A stretch of DNA of 64,000 nt from an uncultured Prevotellaceae bacterium (lineage in GTDB: Bacteria > Bacteroidota > Bacteroidia > Bacteroidales > Bacteroidaceae), in assembly GCA_946617675.1 (NCBI GenBank), contig CAMOKH010000109.1:1-64000 (forward strand). Direction: 5' to 3'. The notes under the pieces are model-generated. The model did not search any database. It was not told the DNA's origin and saw only the letters and a list, made by a program, of their open reading frames with translations. Position 1 is the first letter of the stretch. The number at the start of each line of letters is the position of its first letter. This document shows, in pieces, positions 25,518 to 32,282 of this stretch. A program made the position numbers and the translations under genes.

Positions 25518-26027
25518 CTACAACGTGAGCGTGCGGACCTCGCAGTTCTGCATACGCTCCACCTCACTCATCTGCTTGCCGTAGTGCACAGCCTGTATCG
25601 CCTTGTTGACGATGCCGTGCCCTACGGCAAGCACTGTTTTTCCCGCGTACCTTATTCTTATATAGTCCAGGAAGCGGCCGGCACGCCGCAGCAGCTCGTC
25701 GAGCGTCTCAATATCGTCGGGCCACGGCTCGCCCTTCAGACTGGGAATGTAGCGGCCGGTGAACGAGCCCCAGTCGCGCTCGCGCAGCAGCGGTGTGGTC
25801 ACGACTTCCAGTCCACGGGGCTCAGCCAGTATGCGGGCCGTGTCGACAGCCCGCCTGAGGTCGCTGGCCACCACGGCGTCGATAGCGTCGGCGGCCAGTC
25901 GGTCGCGCAGCGCCTCGGCCTGACGTATGCCCTCGGCCGTGAGCTGCCCCTGGGTCTGTCCCTGCATAATCTGGCCGACGTTATCCACGGTCTCGCCGTG
26001 GCGTACTAAAAGCAAAATGGTCTTCAT
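25518..26027 (-). CDS. Histidine phosphatase family protein (phosphoglycerate mutase-like)
   Basis: 169 residues from ATG 26027 (MKTILLLVRHGETVDNVG). The catalytic RHG lies at residues 9-11, with SDLRRAVDTARIL supplying the second arginine, RERDWGSFTGR the acid region and VLAVGHGIVNKAI the second catalytic histidine. Branch-2-like members dephosphorylate small phosphorylated metabolites; the substrate is not readable. A start 11 residues upstream (ATG 26060) would lie inside the promoter inverted repeat. With the -7 box TAACTTTG only 5 nt before this ATG, the mRNA is predicted to be leaderless. Confidence 0.88.
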   Translation of the reverse strand: MKTILLLVRHGETVDNVGQIMQGQTQGQLTAEGIRQAEALRDRLAADAIDAVVASDLRRAVDTARILAEPRGLEVVTTPLLRERDWGSFTGRYIPSLKGEPWPDDIETLDELLRRAGRFLDYIRIRYAGKTVLAVGHGIVNKAIQAVHYGKQMSEVERMQNCEVRTLTL

Positions 26028-26031
26028 TGGT

Positions 26032-26093
26032 GCAAAGTTACGAAATAATTCATAATTCATGATTCATAATTCATAATTATTTCGTAACTTTGC
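26032..26093. promoter_or_regulatory. Divergent promoters as a 19-bp inverted repeat
   Basis: GCAAAGTTACGAAATAATT (26032-26050) is repeated exactly in inverse at 26075-26093. Each arm carries a TAACTTTG -7 box pointing outward, for the histidine phosphatase gene (left) and the DUF308-like gene (right). The 24 bp between the arms is an AT-rich repeat of CATAATT-like units. Confidence 0.8.
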
Positions 26094-26114
26094 GCCATCA
26101 ACAAGCAAGACATC

Positions 26115-26741
26115 ATGAAAATCCTACAAAGTTCAGTCTTCCGCGCCTTGTGCGCCATCGTCATCGGCATCCTGCTCATTAAGTTTCCCGACAACACGGT
26201 GAAAGGCATCACCGTCGCCATCGGCGTGCTGTTCCTCGTGTCGGGGCTCATCTCGTGTGTCACCTACTTCTGGGCGAAGCGCAACGTCAGCGAGTACAAG
26301 ATCTACGACGCCGAGGGCAACCTCGTGGCCGGCGAGCAACCGACGTTCCCCATCGTGGGCATCGGCAGCGCCATCCTGGGCCTGATCCTGGCGCTGACGC
26401 CGACGGCCTTCGTCTCGGCGCTGATGTACATCATCGGGGCCATCCTCATCCTGGGAGCCATCAACCAGTACATGAACCTCATCGGGGCGCGCCGCTACGG
26501 CAGCGTCAGCTTCTGGTTCTGGGTCATGCCGACGCTCATCCTGCTCACCGGCGTCTACGTCATGGTGAAGCCGCTGGCGCCGCTGGCGACGGCGATGCTC
26601 GTCCTTGGCTGGTGTACGCTCGTCTACGGTGTGGTGGAACTCATCAACGCCATGAAGTTCTACAACGACAAGAAAGCCTGGCTGAAGTCACAAGAACAGC
26701 AACCACAACTCGACAACTTTGAGGAGATCTCAGAGAAATAA
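26115..26741 (+). CDS. DUF308/HdeD-like membrane protein
   Basis: 208 residues with about six membrane segments: ALCAIVIGILLIKFPDN, TVAIGVLFLVSGLISCVTYF, IVGIGSAILGLILALTP, ALMYIIGAILILGAINQYM, FWVMPTLILLTGVYVM and MLVLGWCTLVYGVVELI. The short helices in repeats of two with Gly/Pro turns are typical of HdeD-like DUF308 proteins, whose E. coli member is linked to acid resistance; the molecular function is unknown. A soluble loop at about 50-75 (KRNVSEYKIYDAEGNLVAGE) is larger than in HdeD. It is driven by the rightward arm of the divergent inverted-repeat promoter, which suggests joint control with the phosphatase gene. Confidence 0.75.
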   Translation: MKILQSSVFRALCAIVIGILLIKFPDNTVKGITVAIGVLFLVSGLISCVTYFWAKRNVSEYKIYDAEGNLVAGEQPTFPIVGIGSAILGLILALTPTAFVSALMYIIGAILILGAINQYMNLIGARRYGSVSFWFWVMPTLILLTGVYVMVKPLAPLATAMLVLGWCTLVYGVVELINAMKFYNDKKAWLKSQEQQPQLDNFEEISEK

Positions 26742-26775
26742 GAGGTAATAAAAACTGACCCTAACCCAACTGACC

Positions 26776-26809
26776 CCACCCCTGCCTGGCTTCTCCCCGA
26801 CAGGGGTGG
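26776..26809. terminator. Probable bidirectional terminator hairpin
   Basis: CCACCCCTG (26776-26784) pairs perfectly with CAGGGGTGG (26801-26809), with outer CTAAC/GTTAG pairs possible. It lies between the convergent DUF308-like and uridine kinase genes. It lacks a strong T-tract, so its termination strength is uncertain. Confidence 0.5.
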
Positions 26810-26821
26810 AGTTAGTAATAT

Positions 26822-27436
26822 TCAGACTCCCGTGACGATGCCCTGGATGTAGGTCTTCAGGATGTGTATGCCGGTGCGGTTGTCGCCGCCCCAGGGAATG
26901 ATGAGGTCGGCGAACTTCTTAGTGGGCTCGATGAACTGCTCGTGCATGGGCTTGAGCACCTTCTCGTAGCGGTCGAGCACCATGTCGACGGTTCGTCCGC
27001 GCTCGACGACGTCGCGGCGTATGTTACGTATCAGGCGCACGTCGTCGTCGGTATCGACGTAGATTTTCAGGTCCATCATGTCGCGCAGCCGTTTGTAGTG
27101 CAGTGCCATGATGCCCTCGATGATGATGACGGGCTTCGGCTCCACGTGCACGGTCTCCTTCTGTCGGTTGCTCTCTATATACGAGTAGGTGGGCTGCTCT
27201 ACGGCCTCGCCGTTCTTCAGCAGTCGTATGTGCTCGGTCAGCAGCTTCCAGTCGAAGGCGTCGGGGTGGTCGAAGTTGATGGCCGCCCGCTCCTCGGGCG
27301 TCATGCCCGTGGTGTCATTATAGTACGAGTCGAGGGGTATGACGGCCGCACAGTGTGGCGGCAGCGCCTTCGCGATGCGCCTGACGACGGTAGTCTTGCC
27401 CGAGCCGGTTCCGCCGGCAATTCCGATAATAGTCAT
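26822..27436 (-). CDS. udk: Uridine kinase
   Basis: 204 residues, the usual length. The P-loop is GIAGGTGSGKTTVVRRI at residues 4-20. DSYYNDTTGMTPEERAAINFD and HPDAFDW follow, the uridine-binding region of Udk, then IIIEGIMALHYKRLRDMMDLKIYVDTD (in parts) and RLIRNIRRDVVERGRT. Udk phosphorylates uridine and cytidine in pyrimidine salvage in the cytoplasm. Transcription most likely starts at the promoter at 27579-27610; the 140 bp in between carries a dockerin-like coding remnant in the same orientation. Confidence 0.95.
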   Translation of the reverse strand: MTIIGIAGGTGSGKTTVVRRIAKALPPHCAAVIPLDSYYNDTTGMTPEERAAINFDHPDAFDWKLLTEHIRLLKNGEAVEQPTYSYIESNRQKETVHVEPKPVIIIEGIMALHYKRLRDMMDLKIYVDTDDDVRLIRNIRRDVVERGRTVDMVLDRYEKVLKPMHEQFIEPTKKFADLIIPWGGDNRTGIHILKTYIQGIVTGV

Positions 27437-27496
27437 GATGATATTTACGATTTACTGATTTTCGATTTACAGATTATTATTTACCAATTATTTGAT

Positions 27497-27565
27497 TTAC
27501 TTCCCGGTGATGATGCGTATGATGGCAGTCACGTCGGCCACGTGGTATAGTTTTAGATGTGACAA
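27497..27565 (-). pseudogene. Dockerin C-terminal remnant
   Basis: On the minus strand this short frame ends YHVADVTAIIRIITGK and then a stop. The segment VADVTAIIRIITG-K aligns well with the last helix of the dockerins in this window (ITDLTKLINIIIGGK at 43.5 kb, VDLTLLIQYLTK at 49.6 kb). Nothing before it resembles the rest of such a protein. A TTG could start a 22-residue peptide, so a leader peptide for udk is the alternative reading. Confidence 0.4.
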
Positions 27566-27578
27566 TGGAATGATGGTG

Positions 27579-27610
27579 CAAAGATAGCAAAAAAGATTGG
27601 AACGTCCAAA
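27579..27610 (-). promoter_or_regulatory. Promoter upstream of udk
   Basis: On the minus strand TTTG (27610-27607), 20 bp, TATCTTTG (27586-27579): a full consensus match. It drives the dockerin-remnant region and then udk. Confidence 0.75.
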
Positions 27611-27665
27611 CAATTTAGAAGAAAAAAATAGCCATCCGCCGCCGTTAGGCCATCGTCTTCTTAAA

Positions 27666-27700
27666 TGTTCACCAACTGGTGTTACACCAAGTGGTGAACA
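27666..27700. repeat. 35-bp near-perfect palindrome
   Basis: TGTTCACCA at 27666 and TGGTGAACA at 27692-27700 enclose CTGGTGT-T-ACACCAAG. The 17-bp arms differ at two central positions only. It shares TTCACC/GGTGAA ends with dyads at 49 and 29179. It lies in the 500-bp gap between udk and the beta-barrel gene. Frames crossing it have no gene-like features. Confidence 0.65.
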
Positions 27701-27872
27701 TTCCTCTGGCCGGCTGTCGGCCGTAGGTTCTGGCTCGGAAAAACACGGGGGGGCACGGCCGGCGGCAGAAAAACTGTGTTCGCCGTGTGCCTCCGTGCCT
27801 AAAAAAAGGAGGGGCGAGGGACGGGAGCAGTAATCATACACATCTAAAAAACTTAGAAAAAAAGAAAAAATA

Positions 27873-27903
27873 TTTCAGTAATCGAAAAAAATAGCGTAAC
27901 TTC
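27873..27903 (+). promoter_or_regulatory. Promoter of the beta-barrel-like gene
   Basis: TTTC (27873-27876), 19 bp, TAACTTCG (27896-27903), a slightly degenerate match. The ATG is 32 bp downstream. Confidence 0.5.
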
Positions 27904-27934
27904 GCGCCGTAATTTCACAACACGCTCAACGACA

Positions 27935-28963
27935 ATGAAGACATACCTTATGGCACTGGCCGCAGCGGCCTCGATGGCAACGGCAACGGCACAGGACAAA
28001 CCAAGCTACGACCGCAACCTACTGAACCACCTGGACGTGAGCATCACGGCCGGCTCAACGGGCGTGGGCTTCGACCTGAGCACCCCCGTCGGCGACTACG
28101 TCAGGCTGCGCACCGGTCTGAGCATCATGCCCCGGGTGGAGCTGCCCACGACGTTCAAGCTGCAGGTGGGCGACACCCTGGAGTCGAGCAAGTCGAAGTT
28201 CGAGCGGCTCTCCGAGCGACTCTCGGGCATCACGGGCCGCGAGGTGAAGCCACAGGTCGACATGATACGCGTGCCGACGTTCTGGAACTGGAACGTGCTG
28301 GTGGACGTCTACCCCTTCAGGCGCAACCGCCACTGGCGCTTCACCGCCGGCTTCTACTGGGGCAACAAGACCATCGGCCAGGCTTACAACACCGCCGAGT
28401 GCGTGCCCACGCTGCTGGCCGTCAACATGTATAACGGCCTCTACGACAAGCTGCACGGCGAGAAGACAAAGCAGGAATGGCAAGAGGTCAAGCTAATTGA
28501 CTTAGGCCCAGGCTATGAAGATATCAGCACCGATATCAATCTGCTGAAGCGGCTGCAGCGCAGCCTTGACTACAACGGCCGCATCGGCGTGAGCATGGGC
28601 CGCTACAGCCACGACATCAAGGACGACGAAGGCAACGTCATCCACAAGCAGGGCGACTACTACAAGCTGGTGCCCAACGAGGAGAGCATGGTGAAGGCCG
28701 AGATGTATGCCAACAACTTCAAGCCCTACCTCGGCTTCGGCTACGAGGGCCGGCTCGTCAAGGGCGACGACCGCTACAAGGTGTCCTTCGACTGCGGTGC
28801 CATGTTCTGGGGCGGCACGCCGCGCCTCATCACCCACGACGGCACCGACCTGACGCACGACGTTGAAGACATCCCCGGCGGCGTAGGCACCGACGTCCGC
28901 CTCATCGGTGCGCTGAAGGTCTACCCCGTGCTGAACATCCGGCTCACGCGCACACTGTTTTAA
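27935..28963 (+). CDS. Outer-membrane beta-barrel-like protein, function unknown
   Basis: 342 residues. Signal peptide MKTYLMALAAAASMATATA, cleaved before QDKPS. Alternating hydrophobic/polar strands with aromatic ends continue to a final TRTLF, a typical outer-membrane barrel C terminus ending in phenylalanine: DVSITAGSTGVGFDLSTPVG, YVRLRTGLSIMPRVEL, WRFTAGFYWGNKTIG, KPYLGFGYEGRL, YKVSFDCGAMFWGG. A helical insertion (about 82-105) with SKSKFERLSERLSG lies near the N terminus. I do not recognise the subfamily. It stands alone with its own promoter and ends in a repeat-rich convergent spacer. Confidence 0.65.
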   Translation: MKTYLMALAAAASMATATAQDKPSYDRNLLNHLDVSITAGSTGVGFDLSTPVGDYVRLRTGLSIMPRVELPTTFKLQVGDTLESSKSKFERLSERLSGITGREVKPQVDMIRVPTFWNWNVLVDVYPFRRNRHWRFTAGFYWGNKTIGQAYNTAECVPTLLAVNMYNGLYDKLHGEKTKQEWQEVKLIDLGPGYEDISTDINLLKRLQRSLDYNGRIGVSMGRYSHDIKDDEGNVIHKQGDYYKLVPNEESMVKAEMYANNFKPYLGFGYEGRLVKGDDRYKVSFDCGAMFWGGTPRLITHDGTDLTHDVEDIPGGVGTDVRLIGALKVYPVLNIRLTRTLF

Positions 28964-28983
28964 GGCGCAGCGAAGTTGCTTTT

Positions 28984-29328
28984 CCTGCACTGACCACTGA
29001 CTGTCAGGCACTTACGCCTACTGCCAGCCCGTTTTTCCTGCACTGAAACCTGCACTGTAAAGTTGCACTGAACCATCAAGACGACCGGCCAAATGGAGGC
29101 GGTATTTACCCCGAAAGGTGGCGCTTTTCACCTCGAAAAGCGCCACCTTTCAGGGTGAAAAGCGCCACCTTTCAATTGTTCACCGCCAGTGAATAAAGAT
29201 TCACCAGCCATGAAACGTAGGAACAAGTGCAGGAACAAGTAGCAAGTGCAGGAAGGAGTGCAGGCAGCAGTGCAGGAAACAGGGGGCAAGCGGCCCGCAA
29301 CTGTCTGATAATCAGTGGTCAGTGCAGG
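28984..29328. repeat. Inverted repeat bracketing the convergent spacer
   Basis: CCTGCACTGACCACTGA (28984-29000) recurs exactly inverted at 29312-29328, 311 bp apart. Between and beside the arms there are two more CCTGCACT (29037, 29049) on the left side and five more AGTGCAGG on the right (29226, 29245, 29257, 29269, 29329). The whole 420-bp gap between two convergent genes can fold on itself. No open frame inside it is gene-like. It could be a non-autonomous miniature element or a large double terminator. Confidence 0.7.
29091..29214. repeat. Six phased dyads at 21-22-bp steps
   Basis: Units start at 29091, 29113, 29135, 29157, 29179 and 29200. They are AAATGGAGGCGGTATTT, GAAAGGTGGCGCTTTTC, GAAAAGCGCCACCTTTC twice, TTCACCGCCAGTGAA and TTCACCAGCCATGAA. 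Four have inverted-repeat ends themselves. Units 2 and 3 are also exact inverse copies of each other, giving a 17-bp stem. Steps are 22, 22, 22, 22 and 21 bp. Confidence 0.75.
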
Positions 29329-29386
29329 AGTGCAGGAAAAAAATGCTGATAAGGCGTAGGCGGAGCCTGTCGCCTCATCAGCCTGT

Positions 29387-30994
29387 TTATTTCACGACGA
29401 CCTTGCGGCCATTGATGATGTAGACACCCTTGCGGAGCAGGCCCGACGAACGGGCATCGGACAGCACGCGACGGCCATAGACATCGTAAACGACGACGGG
29501 ACCGCCGCCAGCCTGAACAGCATTCACGGCCGAGACGACATTCACCGTCAGCGTGCCGTTGACGTAGCTGAACACGTAGTTGTCGGCCTGACCACCGGCG
29601 ACCGTGATGGCATAGTCGCCGACGGGGCTGTCCTTAGTGGCCGTGGTCGACGCCGTTGGCCTGACCTTCAGCACCGACTCCGTCTCGCCGTTGACGAAGC
29701 CCTCGTAGGTGAGCACGAACTCAGGGTTCTCCTGGCCCTCTTCCCTTGAGACATCGGCTGCGCTGACCGTCAGTTCGGCAGGCGTGATGGTCAGCACACC
29801 GTCGGCCAGCGTGGTGAAGCCGTTGGTGACAGACCCGACAGCAACCCGGATGGGATAGCGGCCCACGGGCGACGTCGCCGTGGCAGGGCACGACAGGGCG
29901 GGTGTGCCCATCAGCTCGGCGCCGCTGACGGTGTAGCCGAACTCCGGGTTGTCCTCGCCGTAGTGGCGCGTATAGTTGTTGGCGGTGATGGTGACGGCCT
30001 CAGACAGCATCTTGCTGTACTCGGTCTCGGTGAGCACCTTCAGCGTCGTGGGCGTGCCGAGAGGCACCGTCAGGTAGGCGGTGTTGGCCGGGATATGCTT
30101 CAGGTCCGACCGGCGGACGAAGGCGAGCGAGCCGTCGGCAGCCTTTCCGAGCACGCGCATGGTCGACGCATTATAGGCAACGACGTTGGTGTGGCTGCCG
30201 GCATCGGGATTGCAGAAATAGACGCCGGTGAGCTGGTTGTCGGCGGGCGCCTTGGCCGACGACGTCAGCAGGTTCAGCTTGTTGTCGGCAGCCTGGCCTG
30301 ACGTACTCTCGACGATGACGGGCGTGCCGCCGGGCACGACGGACGACATCTCCCTGACGACGACACAGGCGCGGCCAGCATCGACCTTGGTCACGTAGTA
30401 GGCCTTCATCGCCGACGAGGCGAACGAGAAGGGGAACGACGTATAGAAGGTCTTGTAGTAGCGTCCGCCGGCGTTGATGTCGGGCGTCAGGCCGAAGTAG
30501 TTGTCGCCGGTGTTCTTCACGGGCTGGATGAGCCAATACCTCGAATTGGGTGAGTTGGTACACACCGTACCGTAGATCTTCTCCTCGGGGCTGAGCATCC
30601 AGCTGGGAATGACGTCGTCCAGGTACTTCGTCATGCCGCTCTCGGTGGCATAGGCCGAGTAGGTGCCGTCCTCCCAGTCGTAGATCATGAGTTCGCGCTT
30701 AATCATCTTGTAGGTCGACATGCCCTGGCTCTGCAGGTCGTAGCCCTTGCTCATCTTCTTGATGTAGACGACGGAGGCGGGGTCAGAGACGACGCGCTCG
30801 AAGCCCATCACCGTGCGCAGGGCGTTCAGGTCGGCGTCGGTGGTCGACATGTTCACGCTGCCGCGGTTGTCGACGACGGTGATGAACCGTGTGGTCTTCT
30901 CGTTCTGCACGCGGTAGTAGCCGTCGCCGTTGAGCTGTGCCCACGACGTGGCGGCCGAGAGGGCTGCGACTGTCAGTAGTTGTATTCTCTTCAT
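29387..30994 (-). CDS. Secreted MBG-domain protein with type IX-like C-terminal tail
   Basis: 535 residues. Signal peptide MKRIQLLTVAALSAATSWA. A long N-terminal region with no recognised domain (about 20-330) contains a lectin-like start (NGDGYYRVQNEKTTRFITVV). Then come two MBG-type beta-sandwich repeats at about 330-410 (VTITANNYTRHYGEDNPEFG) and 410-490 (LTVSAADVSREEGQENPEF), each closing with a DGVLTI or NGTLTV strand. The C-terminal 45 residues (VVVYDVYGRRVLSDARS, then LLRKGVYIINGRKVVVK) look like the sorting domain of the type IX secretion system. A surface or exported binding protein is likely; the ligand is unknown. No clear promoter box is seen upstream, and a hairpin separates it from ompA. 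Confidence 0.72.
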   Translation of the reverse strand: MKRIQLLTVAALSAATSWAQLNGDGYYRVQNEKTTRFITVVDNRGSVNMSTTDADLNALRTVMGFERVVSDPASVVYIKKMSKGYDLQSQGMSTYKMIKRELMIYDWEDGTYSAYATESGMTKYLDDVIPSWMLSPEEKIYGTVCTNSPNSRYWLIQPVKNTGDNYFGLTPDINAGGRYYKTFYTSFPFSFASSAMKAYYVTKVDAGRACVVVREMSSVVPGGTPVIVESTSGQAADNKLNLLTSSAKAPADNQLTGVYFCNPDAGSHTNVVAYNASTMRVLGKAADGSLAFVRRSDLKHIPANTAYLTVPLGTPTTLKVLTETEYSKMLSEAVTITANNYTRHYGEDNPEFGYTVSGAELMGTPALSCPATATSPVGRYPIRVAVGSVTNGFTTLADGVLTITPAELTVSAADVSREEGQENPEFVLTYEGFVNGETESVLKVRPTASTTATKDSPVGDYAITVAGGQADNYVFSYVNGTLTVNVVSAVNAVQAGGGPVVVYDVYGRRVLSDARSSGLLRKGVYIINGRKVVVK

Positions 30995-31026
30995 ACGTAT
31001 TTCAGTGAGCTGATTCTTTGACGTGA

Positions 31027-31078
31027 AACTGACCTTACCGCTATGCGTGCTGTAGGCGGCATAGAAGTAAGGTCAGTT
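31027..31078 (-). terminator. Long-stem hairpin after the OmpA gene
   Basis: AACTGACCTTAC (31027-31038) pairs perfectly with GTAAGGTCAGTT (31067-31078); inner GCTATGC/GGCATAG pairs extend the stem. It lies 30 bp past the stop of the leftward ompA-like gene. TTTCACG follows rather than a long T-run. Confidence 0.6.
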
Positions 31079-31109
31079 AAAGTTGGTCGATATCTATATG
31101 CTGACCGGA

Positions 31110-32267
31110 TTACTCGGCGATACAGATGGAGACACGGTTCTTGTCGTTCTCAGCAAACGGCTGCACGCGGGCACCCTTTGAGTCGTAAGAGATGCGGCTC
31201 TCGGCGATGCCGTAGGTGGTCTTCAGGGCCTTCACGACGACATCGGCGCGCTGGGCGGCCAGACGGTCGTTGATCTTGTCGTTACCCGTACCGGCGTCAG
31301 CATAGCCGGTGACGATGACCTTTGCAGCGGGATACTTGTTGAGGTAGTCGGCGATGTCCTTGACCTTCTGCTCCTCAGCCTTTGAAATCTTGAAGGAGTT
31401 GATGGTGAAGAACACGTCGCGGCGCAGCGGCTCGACCTTATCGGCCTTGGGCTCGGCAGCCACGGGCACCTCGACACGCTTCTCGACAATCTTCTCGACG
31501 TAGCGAATCTCGGGCTCGGGAGCGGGAATGAAGCGCGAGGTGTGGGTAGCGCCGAGGTTGATCTTCAGGCCGGCGAGGGCATTGAAGTACCAGTCGGCGT
31601 TCTCAGCCTTCTTTGAGTTGTAACGGTCGCTGAGCACGTTGGCGTTAACCTCGAGTCCGACAGAAACCTTGTCGTTGAGGCGGAAGTCGCCCGTCAGACC
31701 GGCACGGCCGGTGACGCGCACCTTCGTGCCGTCCCAGACGTACTCCATGTTCTGGGCACGGTCGGCAGCGGGCAGATAGCCGCCGCAGGCAGCGATGTAG
31801 TTGTTCTTAACCTTCTCGGCATCGTCGTTGCTGAAGCCGATGTTGGCACCGACGCCAACGAAAGCACCGAGGTTGAACAAGCGGTTGGGATTGTAACCGG
31901 CCAGCATGTTCGACAGGTTGAAGGTCAGGTCGAGCGAGGGAGCAACATACTTCCACTTCCAGCTGTCATAGAAATTGCCTGCGCCGAAGTCCTTGTTGCT
32001 GATACCGGCAGTGCTTTGCCAGGCATTCACCGACAGGCGTGCGCCGATAGCCTTACTGAAGTTGTAGCCCAGGGCTGCCTGTACGTTATAGGAAATAAGA
32101 TCCTTGAAATCAATCTCGCCCAGCGTATACTGTGCGCCTACCGGCTGCAGCTGGATATACATGTGCGGATTGAAAACATATTCAGTCGTGCCTTTAGGCT
32201 CCTGGGCCGATGCTGAAAGCACGCCCAGAAGCATAAGACCTGACAATATTGTTTTCTTCATTTTCAT
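31110..32267 (-). CDS. OmpA-family outer-membrane protein
   Basis: 385 residues. Signal peptide MKMKKTILSGLMLLGVLSASA (Met3 is an alternative start). The N-terminal half is an eight-strand-like barrel (MYIQLQPVGAQYTLGEIDF to LAGLKINLGATHTSRF). A Pro/Glu/Lys linker (PEPEIRYVEKIVEKRVEVPV) follows, then the OmpA-like peptidoglycan-binding domain from about residue 280 (FFTINSFKISKAEEQKVK; VTGYADAGTGNDKINDRLAAQR, in parts), with the conserved Asp and Arg that hold diaminopimelate. It anchors the outer membrane to peptidoglycan. It lies 15 bp downstream of the coiled-coil lipoprotein gene, in one transcript. Confidence 0.92.
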   Translation of the reverse strand: MKMKKTILSGLMLLGVLSASAQEPKGTTEYVFNPHMYIQLQPVGAQYTLGEIDFKDLISYNVQAALGYNFSKAIGARLSVNAWQSTAGISNKDFGAGNFYDSWKWKYVAPSLDLTFNLSNMLAGYNPNRLFNLGAFVGVGANIGFSNDDAEKVKNNYIAACGGYLPAADRAQNMEYVWDGTKVRVTGRAGLTGDFRLNDKVSVGLEVNANVLSDRYNSKKAENADWYFNALAGLKINLGATHTSRFIPAPEPEIRYVEKIVEKRVEVPVAAEPKADKVEPLRRDVFFTINSFKISKAEEQKVKDIADYLNKYPAAKVIVTGYADAGTGNDKINDRLAAQRADVVVKALKTTYGIAESRISYDSKGARVQPFAENDKNRVSICIAE

Positions 32268-32282
32268 TTTATCTACTCTTTT

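Noticed and set aside
27597-27833. 78-residue rightward frame in the spacer before the beta-barrel gene
   Set aside because: Pro/Ser/Arg-rich reading of a palindrome and G/C runs; no start context.
27497-27841. 114-residue leftward frame ending in the dockerin-like tail
   Set aside because: Its first part crosses the udk promoter and a palindrome and looks random; only the last 15-20 residues are informative.
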